Source: Haloferax sp. Q22 (GTDB taxonomy: Archaea > Halobacteriota > Halobacteria > Halobacteriales > Haloferacaceae). Taken from it: a DNA stretch of 64,000 nucleotides. Shown here in pieces: positions 43,805 through 53,997 of this stretch. How positions within the stretch are numbered: the first letter of the stretch is position 1; every line of letters begins with the position of its first letter. The notes beneath the pieces are model-generated. The model ran no database searches. It was not told the DNA's origin and saw nothing but the letters and a program-made list of their open reading frames with translations. A program made the position numbers and the translations under genes. The DNA is taken from NCBI RefSeq assembly GCF_001482285.1, contig NZ_LOEP01000031.1, forward strand, positions 1 through 64,000, written 5' to 3'.

Positions 43805-45244
43805 GTGAGCACGACAACCGAAACCGAAATTCCGCTCCGACAACGAGTCGCTGAGAACCCCCAGCCCGCGCTGATTTGGGCCGCCGTCGGTGCAGTCCTC
43901 ATCGGCGTCGAACTGGGCGCTATCCTCCAAGTCGTCGGCGCCGTCGCCGGCGTGGTCGTCAACCTCATCCCCGGTGACCCCGGCGCGTCCGCCGTCCAGT
44001 CGCTGCAGGCGGCGTTCGACGCGATTCCGACGCTCGTCTCCCGCGACGTGATTCCGAACCAGGGCTACTGGGACGGCACGGGCTACGAGAACACGTTCCT
44101 CGGGCTCTCGCCCGCAGTCGCGTGGGCCATCCGCGTCGTGTTCGTCTACGCGTACGCCTTCGCGGTGCTGGCGTGGGCGTGGAACGGCTACAAGCGGTTC
44201 CGCCGCCACTACCGCCGCGTCGACTGGACGCCGCGGGACGACGTGGTCAACCGCTTCCGGGGTCATTCCTGGGGCAAGTTCGGGCTCATTATCGTCATCA
44301 CGTTTGTGGTCATGGCGGTATTCGCGCCCGCGCTCGGTCCGACCACGATGGAGCAGAACATCCTCCAGCCGTACGACTACGAGGTCAGCTACTGGAGCGA
44401 AGACACCCAGAGCGTCGAAACCGTCCTCGTCGGCGAGGCCAACCTCGGCTCCGGGTCGCAGGGTGCAGGTGACGAGAACGTCGCGCCGATGACGTACGAC
44501 GACTTCGGCAGGTTCCATCCGTTCGGCACGGCGACAAACGGGAAGGACTTATTCACACAGGTGGTGTTCGGGGCCAGGATATCACTAACCATCGCCGTCG
44601 TCGCCATGGGAATCGCCGGCCTCATCGGCCTCGGCTTGGCCATGATAACGGCGTACTACAAGGGACTGGCTGACTTGGCGACGGTGTTAGTCTCAGACTC
44701 GATACAGGCGTTGCCGGTCATCATGGTCCTCATCTTGATGCTCGTCATCTTCCAGAACACCTGGGTGAGGGAGTTGTACGACGGCGCGGTGCTCATCATC
44801 CTCATCTTCAGTATCGTCTACTGGCCGTTCATCTGGCGGTCGATACGTGGGCCAGCGCTCCAGGTGTCCGAGCAGGACTGGATCGACGCCGCGAAGTCGT
44901 TCGGTCAGACGCCGACGCAGGTCATGCGCAAGCACATGGCCCCCTACGTGTTCAGCTACATGCTCATCTACGCCTCGCTCAGTCTCGGTGGTATCATCAT
45001 CAGCGTCGCCGGGCTCTCCTACCTCGGGCTCGGCATCACCGCGCCGACCCCCGAGTGGGGCCGGCTCATCGCGAACGGACAGCAGTACGTCGCGAGTCCC
45101 TCGTGGCACATTTCGCTCGTCCCCGGCCTCCTCATCACGCTCGTCGTGACCGGCCTGAACGCCTTCGGCGACGGCATCCGCGACGCCATCGACCCGCAGG
45201 CCGACACCGGTGACGAGGCCGCGGCCACTGGAGGTGGCGCATGA
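43805..45244 (+). CDS. dppC: Peptide ABC transporter permease DppC-type
   Basis: A 479-residue permease starting at GTG. It is longer than bacterial DppC (about 300) because of two extra N-terminal membrane segments (about 22-60 and 105-130), before the usual core beginning WGKFGLIIVITFVVMAVFAPAL. The EAA loop is DAAKSFGQTPTQVMRKHMAPYV (about 361-382). Substrate is probably peptides, by operon context. Its stop overlaps dppD (ATGA-type overlap at 45241). Confidence 0.94.
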   Translation: MSTTTETEIPLRQRVAENPQPALIWAAVGAVLIGVELGAILQVVGAVAGVVVNLIPGDPGASAVQSLQAAFDAIPTLVSRDVIPNQGYWDGTGYENTFLGLSPAVAWAIRVVFVYAYAFAVLAWAWNGYKRFRRHYRRVDWTPRDDVVNRFRGHSWGKFGLIIVITFVVMAVFAPALGPTTMEQNILQPYDYEVSYWSEDTQSVETVLVGEANLGSGSQGAGDENVAPMTYDDFGRFHPFGTATNGKDLFTQVVFGARISLTIAVVAMGIAGLIGLGLAMITAYYKGLADLATVLVSDSIQALPVIMVLILMLVIFQNTWVRELYDGAVLIILIFSIVYWPFIWRSIRGPALQVSEQDWIDAAKSFGQTPTQVMRKHMAPYVFSYMLIYASLSLGGIIISVAGLSYLGLGITAPTPEWGRLIANGQQYVASPSWHISLVPGLLITLVVTGLNAFGDGIRDAIDPQADTGDEAAATGGGA

Positions 45245-46320
45245 GCACCGAACAGGCGAGTTCGACCCGGACCGAGGGCGAACCCCTGCTCTCCGTCGAG
45301 AACCTCCGAACGTCGTTCTACACGGACAAAGAGGTTATCCGCGCGGTCGACGGCATCTCGTTCGACATCTTCCGCGGCGAGACCGTGGGTATCGTCGGCG
45401 AGTCCGGCTCCGGCAAGTCCGTCACGGCCCGCTCTATCATGCGGCTGGTGGAAAAGCCCGGCCGCATCGAGAACGGCCGCATCATGTACGACGGCGAGGA
45501 CCTCCTCGACAAGTCGCCGAAGCAGATGCGCTCTATCCGCGGCGGCAGCATCGCCATGGTGTTCCAGGACCCGCTGACGAGCCTGAACCCCGTCTACACG
45601 GTTGGCAACCAAATCAAGGAGGCGCTTCGCCTCCACCGCGGACTGAGCGGGTCGAAGGCGACGAAAGAGGCCATCGAACTGCTCGAAGCGGTCGGGATTC
45701 CGGACGCGCACCGTCGCGTCCGCGAGTATCCTCACCAGTTCTCCGGCGGGATGCGCCAGCGCGCCGTCATCGCGATGGCGCTCGCGTGCGATCCCGAACT
45801 GCTCATCTGCGACGAGCCGACGACGGCGCTCGACGTGACCATCCAGGCGCAGATTCTGGAACTCCTCGAAGAGCTTCAGGAGGAACGCGACCTCGGCATC
45901 ATGTTCATCACCCACGACATGGGCGTCATCGCCGAAATCGCGGACCGCGTCAACGTGATGTACGCAGGCGAAATCGTCGAGAGCGCGCCCGTCGTCGAAC
46001 TGTTCGAGTCGCCGAAACACCCCTACACGCAGGGGCTTCTCAACTCCATCCCCGGACAGGGGCTCGACGAAGACGAGCGCCTCGCGACCATCGAGGGCGA
46101 CGTGCCGACACCGAACGAGGACCCGACGTACTGTCGGTTCGCCCCCCGGTGCCCGAAGGCGTTCGCCGAGTGCGACACGGTACACCCCAAGCCCGTCGAA
46201 GTCGGTGACGGCACGGACGACCACCGAGCGTCGTGTCTGCTGTACCCCGAAGACCTCCCCACGGAGGAGGCGGTCGCCGTCCACCGCGAGGGCGGACAGC
46301 GCGGAGGTGACACGCGATGA
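45241..46320 (+). CDS. dppD: Peptide ABC transporter ATP-binding protein DppD-type
   Basis: A 359-residue ATPase. Walker A GESGSGKS (about 51-58), Q-loop [12 protein letters not shown], signature FSGGMRQR (about 164-171), Walker [14 protein letters not shown] and the H-loop THDMGV are complete. The C-terminal oligo_HPY motif has its four cysteines in order ([14 protein letters not shown]...SCLLYP), a site that can hold an iron-sulfur cluster in some family members. Overlaps dppC and dppF by 4 nt. Confidence 0.95.
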   Translation: MSTEQASSTRTEGEPLLSVENLRTSFYTDKEVIRAVDGISFDIFRGETVGIVGESGSGKSVTARSIMRLVEKPGRIENGRIMYDGEDLLDKSPKQMRSIRGGSIAMVFQDPLTSLNPVYTVGNQIKEALRLHRGLSGSKATKEAIELLEAVGIPDAHRRVREYPHQFSGGMRQRAVIAMALACDPELLICDEPTTALDVTIQAQILELLEELQEERDLGIMFITHDMGVIAEIADRVNVMYAGEIVESAPVVELFESPKHPYTQGLLNSIPGQGLDEDERLATIEGDVPTPNEDPTYCRFAPRCPKAFAECDTVHPKPVEVGDGTDDHRASCLLYPEDLPTEEAVAVHREGGQRGGDTR

Positions 46321-47651
46321 GTACGACATCCACCGAAGAAGAGCGGAGCACCGAGGCGCGCGGAGACACCATCCTCGAGGTCAACGACCTCAAGACCTAC
46401 TACGAGGACGGCGGCTTCCTCGGCAGCAACCCCGTGAAAGCGGTCGACGGCGTCTCGTTCGACATCCAACGCGGCGAGACGCTCGGACTCGTCGGTGAGT
46501 CCGGCTGCGGGAAGTCCACCCTCGGTCGCACGCTGATGCGCCTCGAAGAGGCCACCGCGGGCGAGGTCAAACTCAACGGCACGGACATCACCACACTGTC
46601 CGGCTCGGACCTCAAGCAGTTCCGCAAAGACGTACAGATGGTGTTCCAAGACCCCGATTCGAGCCTCAACGAGCGGATGACCGTGGGCGAAATCGTCCGC
46701 GAGCCGCTCGACGTGCACGACTGGAAGACCCCGTCGGAGCGCCGCGAGCGCGTCCGCGAACTGCTCGAAACCGTCGGCCTGCAGGAACAACACTACTACC
46801 GCTACCCGCACCAGTTCTCCGGCGGCCAGCGCCAGCGCATCGGCATCGCCCGCGCGCTCGCGCTCGAACCGGAGTTCATCATCCTCGACGAGCCGGTGTC
46901 GGCGCTCGACGTGTCCGTGCAGGCGAAGATTCTCAACCTGCTCGAAGACCTGCAAAACGAGTTCGGGCTAACGTACCTGTTTATCGCCCACGACCTCGCG
47001 GTCGTCCGCCACATCTGCGACCGCGTCGCGGTGATGTACCTCGGCAACATGATGGAAATCGGGCCGGCCGACGAGATGTTCGACCAGCCGGCGAACCCGT
47101 ACACGCACGCGCTGTTGTCGTCGATTCCGGAGCCAGACCCGACTATCGAACGCGACCGCATCACCCTCCGCGGGACGCCGCCGAGCCCGCGCGACCCGCC
47201 GGCGGGCTGTCCGTTCTCGACGCGCTGTCCGGTGAAGATTCGCCCGTCGGCGTACAGAGACATGGACACCGACCTCTGGGAGCGCATCGAGGTCTTCCGC
47301 GAGGTTCTCCGTGAGCGCTCGCGGGCCGACCCCTCGTTGAGCGACCGCGTCCGGAAACTGCTCGGCCGCGAGAGCCACCGCGCCGGGATGGACGAAATTA
47401 TCCCCGAACTGTTCGGCGAACTGGACGTGCCTTCGGACGTGATGTCGCACATCCGCGAGGCCGCCGACTACGCCGAAAACGACGACGAGGACGCCGCGCG
47501 GGCCTACCTCCGCGAGGAGTTCGGCAGCGTCTGTGACCACGAGCGACCCGACCAGCTTTCGGTCGGCAACCGGGGTCGCTTGAGCCTCTGTCACCGCCAC
47601 GAGCCCGAGTACGAAGAGCCGGCGGCCGTCTTCGAGACGCTCGTCCAATAA
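46317..47651 (+). CDS. dppF: Peptide ABC transporter ATP-binding protein DppF-type with C-terminal insertion
   Basis: A 444-residue ATPase with Walker A GESGCGKS, signature FSGGQRQR, Walker [14 protein letters not shown] and H-loop AHDLAV. It is about 100 residues longer than usual. The oligo_HPY cysteine motif is split: CPFSTRCP ends near residue 305 and the next cysteine (CDHERP) is at 406. Between them lies a charged helical segment (RVRELL-like start, then [16 protein letters not shown] and [19 protein letters not shown]). Forms the ATPase dimer with DppD. Stop overlaps the next gene (TAATG). Confidence 0.94.
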   Translation: MSTTSTEEERSTEARGDTILEVNDLKTYYEDGGFLGSNPVKAVDGVSFDIQRGETLGLVGESGCGKSTLGRTLMRLEEATAGEVKLNGTDITTLSGSDLKQFRKDVQMVFQDPDSSLNERMTVGEIVREPLDVHDWKTPSERRERVRELLETVGLQEQHYYRYPHQFSGGQRQRIGIARALALEPEFIILDEPVSALDVSVQAKILNLLEDLQNEFGLTYLFIAHDLAVVRHICDRVAVMYLGNMMEIGPADEMFDQPANPYTHALLSSIPEPDPTIERDRITLRGTPPSPRDPPAGCPFSTRCPVKIRPSAYRDMDTDLWERIEVFREVLRERSRADPSLSDRVRKLLGRESHRAGMDEIIPELFGELDVPSDVMSHIREAADYAENDDEDAARAYLREEFGSVCDHERPDQLSVGNRGRLSLCHRHEPEYEEPAAVFETLVQ

Positions 47652-48094
47652 TGGAGTTCGACCCACGCCGCTTCGGCGTCAAGACCATCGACGCCGTGGT
47701 CTACGCCGTCTCACTCACCGGCGTGGTGTTCGTCGTGACCGCCCTCGTGAGCACGCTCGCCGGCAACGGACTGCCCGGCGCGAAGTGGCTCATGTTCTTT
47801 CTCGGGTTCGCCATGTTCGGCTACGCGTCGCTGAAAGTCCGCCCGAAGGCGGCGTGGAAGAGCGGAAACGGGAACGGAAACGGCGGCAGCGACGGCGGCC
47901 TGTTCTCGGGGAGCGACGAACCGGTCGGCGTCGAGAAACTCGTCGGCGACGCGCTCGACGCGGTACTCCCGCCGCGACTACGACCCACGAACAGTGACGA
48001 GCGGCCGTCGAGCGGCGTGAAACTCCTCCTCGCGTCGGTCTGTATCCTCGCGACTTCGTACGCGATGGAAGTCGTCTTCGGCATCAACTACTGA
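47651..48094 (+). CDS. small membrane protein in the dpp operon
   Basis: A 147-residue protein with two N-terminal membrane helices (about 12-37 and 42-60), a Gly/Asn low-complexity linker (GNGNGNGGSDGG), an acidic middle and a C-terminal helix (VKLLLASVCILATSYAMEVVF). It begins in the dppF stop codon (TAATG), so it is translationally coupled to the transporter and may modulate it. No family recognised with confidence. Confidence 0.75.
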   Translation: MEFDPRRFGVKTIDAVVYAVSLTGVVFVVTALVSTLAGNGLPGAKWLMFFLGFAMFGYASLKVRPKAAWKSGNGNGNGGSDGGLFSGSDEPVGVEKLVGDALDAVLPPRLRPTNSDERPSSGVKLLLASVCILATSYAMEVVFGINY

Positions 48095-48180
48095 CCGGCC
48101 CGGACTCCCTTCGGCATCGACTGCGCTGACACCCCCGTGGCCTTCGATGCCTTTTACCATATACGTCGTCCAGAACTGGT

Positions 48181-48768
48181 ATGGCCGAACTCGGAGACGA
48201 CGAGACGCCCGATGTCGAACGAATCGCCGGCGAGGCGGACCGCCGCCGCGAGGCGTGGGGCGCGACACTCGACGACATGACAGCGATGGCCGACGAGTTC
48301 GAAGCCGACGGGTGGGAGACGGTCCGCATCCCGGCGGGCGACAGCGGTCCGTTCGGTCCCTCCAGCGGCAAGGGCGACGAGGGGGCGTTCGGCCTCGCGT
48401 ACGTCATTCCCGGCGACAAAGCCGAGACGGTCGCCGACCTGTTCGAAGCGACGTCGTTCCCCGAGTACGAGGTGTACCGCGCGGAGAACGACGGCCGCGT
48501 CTACATGGTGACGGCGCTGTTCTCGCCGGACGCCGAGACCGCTATCTTCCTCGCGGGCGCGTGGGACCTTCGCGAGGCGCTTGAGTGCGCGACCGTCGCC
48601 GTCGAGGAAGGTCGGATGTACACCTACCTCCAGAAACTCGACGGTACCGTCGTCGGCGTCGTCGAACACGACGACCCCGAGAAGTTCTTCCCCAACCTCG
48701 ACGCGATTCGGCGGTACGCGCCGAACAGCGACGACGACGCCGAAGGCGACGCGAGCGACGACAACTGA
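48181..48768 (+). CDS. conserved acidic haloarchaeal protein, function unknown
   Basis: A 195-residue soluble protein with pI far on the acid side. MAELGDDETPD, a helical segment AGEADRRREAWGATLDDM, FEADGWETVRIPAGDSGPFGP and the late HDDPEKFFPN are the most characteristic pieces. It resembles proteins annotated as haloarchaeal DUFs, which I cannot number safely. TTTTACC (48152-48158) lies 26 nt before the ATG. Transcribed alone. Confidence 0.75.
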   Translation: MAELGDDETPDVERIAGEADRRREAWGATLDDMTAMADEFEADGWETVRIPAGDSGPFGPSSGKGDEGAFGLAYVIPGDKAETVADLFEATSFPEYEVYRAENDGRVYMVTALFSPDAETAIFLAGAWDLREALECATVAVEEGRMYTYLQKLDGTVVGVVEHDDPEKFFPNLDAIRRYAPNSDDDAEGDASDDN

Positions 48769-48891
48769 ATCGGATTCGTTCTGCATTCGTTTTCGGAGGA
48801 CTCACGACGCTCCCGCGAGCGGCGTCGGACGCCTGTCAGCGAGGCGAAAGCGTTCGCAGAGTACATTAGGCGGGGGAAAGAAAGCGGGTGT

Positions 48892-49746
48892 ATGAAAGTA
48901 GCCGACGCGATGACCCGCGGTGAGGAGGTCGTGACGGTGTCCCTGCCGGGCACGCGCGACGACGTTCTGGAATACCTCCAAGAGCGTGGGTTCTCTTCTG
49001 TTCCTGTGGTGAAAGAGACCGACGAGGGGACGAAGTACCGAGGCCTCATCTCTCGGGAGGACCTCATCGAACACCCCGACGAGGACCAACTGGCGGTGCT
49101 TGTCCGCGAGGTGCCGACCGCGAGCGCCGACGACGACCTCGAAGCGGTGGCCGCGACGATGGTCTCGGAGGGCGCGCGCCGAATCCCCGTCATCGACGGC
49201 GACGCCATCGAGGGCATCCTCACCGTCACCGACGTGATCCGAGCCATCGCCCGCGGCGACATCGACGGCGAGACCGAGGTCGGCGACCTCGCCGCCCGCG
49301 ACGTGAACACGACGTACGTCGACGTGCCCCTGCACATCGTCGAGCGCGAGATATTCTACGCGAACGTACCCTACGCGGTCGTCCTCGACGACGAGGCCTC
49401 GCTGGCCGGCATCGTGACCGAAGTCGACATCATCGAGGTCGCCCGCGTCGTCGAAGGCGAGGCCGGCACCGGCGACTCGGTCGCAAACCAGGACGACGAG
49501 TGGATGTGGGAGGGCATCAAGGCGGTCGGCAACCGCTACATCCCGACCCGGAACGTCGAGATTCCGGCCGAACCGGTCTCGAAGTTCATGACCGACGACC
49601 TCGTGAGCGTCCCGACGCGCGCCACCGCCAAGGACGCCGCCCAGACGATGATTCGCGAGGACATCGAGCAGATTCCGCTCGTCTCCGGCGACGAACTCAT
49701 CGGCATCGTCCGCGACATCAACCTGCTGGAGGCGCTGTATGAGTGA
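48892..49746 (+). CDS. Four-CBS-domain protein
   Basis: A 284-residue protein of four CBS repeats. Each begins with a MT/VPT-like helix (ADAMTRGEEVVTVSLPGT, VREVPTASADDDLEAV, ARDVNTTYVDVPLHIV, KFMTDDLVSVPTRAT) and ends in RGLISREDLIE, EGILTVTDVIRAI, AGIVTEVDIIEVA or IGIVRDINLLEAL. CBS pairs bind adenosine nucleotides and act as energy sensors. It overlaps glyS by 8 nt, so a link to translation or growth state is plausible. Confidence 0.93.
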   Translation: MKVADAMTRGEEVVTVSLPGTRDDVLEYLQERGFSSVPVVKETDEGTKYRGLISREDLIEHPDEDQLAVLVREVPTASADDDLEAVAATMVSEGARRIPVIDGDAIEGILTVTDVIRAIARGDIDGETEVGDLAARDVNTTYVDVPLHIVEREIFYANVPYAVVLDDEASLAGIVTEVDIIEVARVVEGEAGTGDSVANQDDEWMWEGIKAVGNRYIPTRNVEIPAEPVSKFMTDDLVSVPTRATAKDAAQTMIREDIEQIPLVSGDELIGIVRDINLLEALYE

Positions 49747-51523
49747 GGGCGACGAGTCCGCCGCCCTCACCGAGCTCGCGAAGCGCCGAGGCTTCTTCTT
49801 CGGCTCCTCAGAGGCCTACGGCGGCGTCGGCGGGTTCTACACCTACGGCCCGCAGGGCGCGGCCCTGAAGTCCAACGTCGAGGAGGCGTGGCGCGAGCGC
49901 TTCGCCGTCCAGGAGGGCAACCTCGAAATCGAAGCGCCGACCATCATGCCCGAACCCGTCTTCGAGGCGTCGGGCCACCTCGACGGCTTCGACGACATGC
50001 TCGTCGAGTGCGCCGAATGCGGCGAGTCCCACCGCGCGGACCACCTCATCGAGGACAACTCCGAGCTGGAGGACGCGGAGACGCTGTCGCCCGAGGAGGC
50101 GGCGGAGAAAATCGCCGACCTCGGCCTCGTCTGTCCGACCTGCGGCGCGGACCTCGCGGGCCAGTCCGTCGAGGACTTCAACCTCATGTTCGAGACGAAC
50201 ATCGGTCCCGGTTCCTCGACGCCCGGCTACCTCCGCCCCGAGACGGCGCAGGGCATCTTCGTGGAGTTCCCGCGCATCAAAGAGTACGCGCGCAACAGCC
50301 TCCCGTTCGGCGTGACACAGGTCGGCCGCGCCTACCGCAACGAGATTTCGCCGCGGAAGAGCATCGTCCGCACCCGCGAGTTCACGCAGGCCGAACTGGA
50401 GCACTTCATCGACCCCGAACGCGACGAGGCCGACCTCTCCGCGGTCGAGGACGTGGAGGTGCTTCTGTACCCCGCGACCGAGCAGGAGGCCGACGACGGG
50501 GACTACGTCGAGACGACCATCGGCGAGGCCGTCGAAGACGGCGTCATCGGCAACGCGTGGCTCGGCTACTTCCTCGGCATCGCCCAGGAGTGGTACGAGA
50601 CGGTCGGCGTCGACATGGATCGCTTCCGCTTCCGCCAGCACCTCGCGGGCGAGCGCGCCCACTACTCCTCGGACTGCTGGGACGCCGAGAGCGAGGTTGA
50701 CGGCGACTGGATCGAAATCGCGGGCTTCTCCTACCGGAGTGACTACGACCTCTCGAAACACGGCGAGTACGGCGACGACGACTTCACCGTGTTCCAGCAG
50801 TACGACGAGCCGAAGACGGTCGAGCGCGCCGTCGTCGACCCCGACATGGCGACGCTCGGCCCCGAGTTCGGCGCGCAGGCCGCCGACGTGGCCGACGCGC
50901 TGGAGACCCTCGCCGAGCGCGACCCCGACGCCTTCGACGCCGACGAGGTCACCCTCGACATCGACGGCGAGGAGATCACCGTCGACACCGACGTGGCCAA
51001 CTTCTCGGTCGAGACGCAGACCGAGGCGGGCGAACACATCACGCCCCACGTGGTCGAGCCCTCGTTCGGTATCGACCGCACGGTGTACACGCTCCTCGCG
51101 CACGCCTACGAGACCGACGAGGTCGACGGCGAGGCGCGGAGCTACCTCTCGCTTTCGCCGTCTGTCGCGCCGACGAACGTCGGCGTCTTCCCGCTCGTGA
51201 GCAACGTGGACGAACTGGTCGACCTCGCCGACGACGTGGCCGCCGAACTCCGCGCGGCCGGTTTCGCGGTCGTCTACGACGACTCCGGCAGCATCGGTCG
51301 GCGCTACCGCCGACAGGACGAGGTGGGCACGCCGTTCTGCATCACCATCGACCGCGACGGCCTCGAAGGCGACGGCGCGAACACCGTCACCATCCGCGAG
51401 CGCGACAGCGGCAAGCAGGTCCGACTGCCCGTCGACGACCTCGTCGGAACGCTGGTCGGCCTGCGCGCCGGCACCGCCTCGTTCGACGACGTGCTCGACG
51501 AGAACGAGGTCGTCGAGGCGTAA
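49739..51523 (+). CDS. glyS: Glycyl-tRNA synthetase (eukaryote/archaeal type)
   Basis: A 594-residue class II synthetase charging tRNA-Gly. FFFGSSEAYGGVGGFYTYGPQGAALK is the family start, a zinc-ribbon pair (CAECGES...CPTCGAD) lies at about 84-145, and class II motif 2 is VGRAYRNEISPRKSIVRTREFTQAELEHF. The C-terminal anticodon-binding domain has PSVAPTNVGVFPL and DDSGSIGRRYRRQDEVGTPFCI. Translation is probably coupled to the upstream CBS gene and the downstream kinase gene. Confidence 0.97.
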   Translation: MSEGDESAALTELAKRRGFFFGSSEAYGGVGGFYTYGPQGAALKSNVEEAWRERFAVQEGNLEIEAPTIMPEPVFEASGHLDGFDDMLVECAECGESHRADHLIEDNSELEDAETLSPEEAAEKIADLGLVCPTCGADLAGQSVEDFNLMFETNIGPGSSTPGYLRPETAQGIFVEFPRIKEYARNSLPFGVTQVGRAYRNEISPRKSIVRTREFTQAELEHFIDPERDEADLSAVEDVEVLLYPATEQEADDGDYVETTIGEAVEDGVIGNAWLGYFLGIAQEWYETVGVDMDRFRFRQHLAGERAHYSSDCWDAESEVDGDWIEIAGFSYRSDYDLSKHGEYGDDDFTVFQQYDEPKTVERAVVDPDMATLGPEFGAQAADVADALETLAERDPDAFDADEVTLDIDGEEITVDTDVANFSVETQTEAGEHITPHVVEPSFGIDRTVYTLLAHAYETDEVDGEARSYLSLSPSVAPTNVGVFPLVSNVDELVDLADDVAAELRAAGFAVVYDDSGSIGRRYRRQDEVGTPFCITIDRDGLEGDGANTVTIRERDSGKQVRLPVDDLVGTLVGLRAGTASFDDVLDENEVVEA

Positions 51524-51529
51524 CCCGCC

Positions 51530-52138
51530 GTGGGGCGACCGAGCACCGCCGAGGTGAAACGGCGACTGGTCCACGCGAGCGGCTCGGGGATGCCGCTTTT
51601 GTATCTCCTCGGGCTGGTCGAGTGGCGTACCCTCGGGTATCTGTTCGTCTTCCTCGCGGCGGTCGTCAGCGTCCTCGAACTGCTCCGACTGTTCGGCGGT
51701 CTCGAGTGGGCCGTCTACGACGAACTCACCCGCGAGTACGAACAGGACAACGTCGCCGGCTACGCGCTGTACGTCTACAGCCAGACCGCCGTCGCGCTGG
51801 TGTTCGACCCGCACGTCGCGGTCCCGGGGATGTTCATGCTCACCATCGGCGACCCGATAAGCGGCCTCATGGGCTCCGCACCGGTCGGCGAACTGAAGTC
51901 GGTGCGGACGCTCGCGGCGATGTTCGCGGTCTGTTTCGTCCTCGCCGCGCCGTTCGTGATTCCCGTCTCGGGAGTCGTCGCGGGCGGCCTCGCCGCGGCC
52001 GCCGGAGCAGCCGGGGCGACGCTGGCCGACGGGGTGAAGCCGGTCGTCGCCGGCTACGTCATCGATGACAACCTCTCGATTCCGCCGGTCGCCTGCGTCG
52101 CTATCGCGGGGACGCTCTGGCTGGTCGGCGTCGCGTAA
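51530..52138 (+). CDS. Dolichol kinase-like membrane protein
   Basis: A 202-residue protein starting at GTG 6 nt after glyS. It has six or seven membrane helices, an N-terminal EVKRRLVHASGSGMPLLYLLG (similar to the LVHISG start of SEC59/VTE5-type kinases) and GDPISGLMGS in the active-site position (typical GDPxAxxxG). Expected reaction: CTP-dependent phosphorylation of a polyprenol for glycosylation or lipid recycling. Also could be a cytidylyltransferase-like enzyme. Confidence 0.8.
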   Translation: MGRPSTAEVKRRLVHASGSGMPLLYLLGLVEWRTLGYLFVFLAAVVSVLELLRLFGGLEWAVYDELTREYEQDNVAGYALYVYSQTAVALVFDPHVAVPGMFMLTIGDPISGLMGSAPVGELKSVRTLAAMFAVCFVLAAPFVIPVSGVVAGGLAAAAGAAGATLADGVKPVVAGYVIDDNLSIPPVACVAIAGTLWLVGVA

Positions 52139-52204
52139 GCGGTCGGCGTTCGGGCGTCGGTCCGTGATGCGATTTTATTTCAGTTGACCACGAATCGGAC
52201 AGTC

Positions 52205-52690
52205 ATGACTGTCTACGAGAGCGACCTTCCGGGCGTCGGGAAGAAACACGAGGTGGAACTCGGCGACGGCTCCCGGCTCGTCATCGTGACGCACAACAGC
52301 GGCAAGCGGGAGGTGTTCCGGCGCGCGAGCGCCGACAGCGACTCCGAGAAGTTGTTCGAACTCACCGACAAACTGGCCCGACAGGTGGGGACGCTTCTCG
52401 AAGGCGCGTACTTCCAGCCGGTCCAGACAGAGAGCATCGAGACGCTTCTCGGCGGGGACACGCTCATCGAGTGGGTCGAAGTCGGTGCAGACTCCGAGAT
52501 TGCGGGCAAGACCCTCGGTGAGTCCGACCTCCGGCAGGCGACCGGCGCGTCCGTCATCGCCATCGAGCGCGGCGACGAGGTCGTCACGTCGCCCGGCGGC
52601 GACGCGATGGTCGAAGCCGGTGACACGCTGGTCGTCATCGGTCCGAAGGCGGCCTGCCGCGACTTCACAGCGCTCGTCAAAGGGACCTAA
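52205..52690 (+). CDS. TrkA-C domain regulatory subunit of a cation/proton antiporter (KhtT-like)
   Basis: A 161-residue protein. The N-terminus TVYESDLPGVGKKHEVELGDG is the KhtT-type start and the C-terminal 75 residues are an RCK-C (TrkA-C) domain (EWVEVGADSEIAGKTLGESDL...GDTLVVIGP) that binds ligands such as cyclic-di-AMP in bacteria (family knowledge). TTTTATTT (52173-52180) lies about 28 nt upstream. Its TAA overlaps the antiporter ATG by 1 nt, so it is expected to gate that transporter. Start at 52205 chosen by alignment with KhtT. Confidence 0.88.
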   Translation: MTVYESDLPGVGKKHEVELGDGSRLVIVTHNSGKREVFRRASADSDSEKLFELTDKLARQVGTLLEGAYFQPVQTESIETLLGGDTLIEWVEVGADSEIAGKTLGESDLRQATGASVIAIERGDEVVTSPGGDAMVEAGDTLVVIGPKAACRDFTALVKGT

Positions 52691-53904
52691 TGGCAGCGGC
52701 GCTGCTCGAATTCGGCTATCTGTTCGTCGTCTTGGCGGTCGTCGGAGCGGTCGCGCTCCGCCTCGGTCTGTCGGTGATTCCCCTCTACGTCGTCGGCGGC
52801 GTCGTCGCCGGACCGTACGTCGCCGGGCGGTTCGGCCTCCCGTACGTCCCGAACGGCGAAATCGTGACGATTCTCGCGGAACTCGGTATCGTCCTCCTCC
52901 TGTTTTTCCTCGGCCTGGAGTTCAGCCTCGACCGCCTCCGGTCGTCGGGGGCGAAAATCGGCCGCGCGGGCGTCATCGACCTCGCGGTGAACCTCCCCAT
53001 CGGCGTCGCCATCGGTCTCGTCCTCGGGTGGTCGCCGGTGGAGGCGCTGTTGCTCGGCGGCATCGTCTACATCTCGTCGTCGGCCATCGTGACGAAGACG
53101 CTCATCGATCTCGGGTGGATTGCGGACCCCGAGTCGGAGCCGATTCTGGGCACGCTCGTCTTCGAAGACCTCGCCATCGCGGTCTACCTCGCGGTCGTCA
53201 CCTCGCTCGTGCTCGGCGGCGACGGCGGCGTCGCGGCCATCGGCCGGTCGCTCGCCATCGCCTTCGGCTTCCTCGGCCTCCTGTTCGTGGCCGTCCAGTA
53301 CGGGACGCCGCTTTTCGCCCGCGTCCTCGACGTAGAGAACCAGGAGGCGTTCGTCCTGCGGGCGCTCGCGGTCGTCGTTCCCATCTCGGGTGCGGCGCTC
53401 GCGCTCGGGGTGAGCGAGGCTGTCGCGGCGTTCTTCGTCGGCATGGGCTTTTCGACGAGCGGCCACCGGGAGCGACTCGAACACCAGCTCGTCTCCGTGC
53501 GCGACGTGTTCGCCGCGGTGTTCTTCTTCTGGATCGGCCTTGGCACCGACCCGACGCTGCTGGCGGCGGCGGCCGTCCCGCTCGCCATCGCGGTCGTCGT
53601 GTCCACGCCGTCGAAGATTCTCTCGGGCTATCTCGGCGGTCGGGCGTACGACCTCTCGGCGCACCGGTCGCTCCGGGTCGGCGTCGGGATGGTCCCCCGC
53701 GGCGAGTTCTCGCTCGTCATCGCGGCACTGGCCGCCGCGGGCACGACACCGGTGATGCGCGAAATCATCCCGGCGTTCGCGGTCGGCTACGTCTTCGTCA
53801 TGAGCGCGCTCGGGACGGTGCTGATGCAGCGGTCGGACCTCGTGGAGCGACTGGTCTTCCGCGGCGGCGCGGCGGACGGAGAGACCTCGACCGAGAGCGC
53901 CTGA
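52690..53904 (+). CDS. CPA2-family cation:proton antiporter (KefB/KhtU type)
   Basis: A 404-residue protein with 12-13 membrane helices. The antiporter motif is LLFFLGLEFSLDRLRSSG (about residues 70-87) and SSSAIVTKTLIDLG, with GTLVFEDLAIAVYLAV carrying the conserved acidic ion-binding residue. There is no C-terminal RCK domain; that role is played by the adjacent KhtT-like subunit. Probably exports K+ or Na+ in exchange for protons. GGRAYDLSAHRSLRVGVGMVPRGEFSLV is the last core motif. Confidence 0.92.
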   Translation: MAAALLEFGYLFVVLAVVGAVALRLGLSVIPLYVVGGVVAGPYVAGRFGLPYVPNGEIVTILAELGIVLLLFFLGLEFSLDRLRSSGAKIGRAGVIDLAVNLPIGVAIGLVLGWSPVEALLLGGIVYISSSAIVTKTLIDLGWIADPESEPILGTLVFEDLAIAVYLAVVTSLVLGGDGGVAAIGRSLAIAFGFLGLLFVAVQYGTPLFARVLDVENQEAFVLRALAVVVPISGAALALGVSEAVAAFFVGMGFSTSGHRERLEHQLVSVRDVFAAVFFFWIGLGTDPTLLAAAAVPLAIAVVVSTPSKILSGYLGGRAYDLSAHRSLRVGVGMVPRGEFSLVIAALAAAGTTPVMREIIPAFAVGYVFVMSALGTVLMQRSDLVERLVFRGGAADGETSTESA

Positions 53905-53997
53905 TTCGTCCCGGCGCGACGTTTTCGAGCCGTCGACGCCGACCGACCCGAACGGCCACAGAACACTTACCGGAGGAGCCGTCACGTTGCGGGTGCT

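Noticed and set aside
49808..51814. 668-codon minus-strand ORF across glyS
   Set aside because: Antisense of glycyl-tRNA synthetase with no protein-like motifs.
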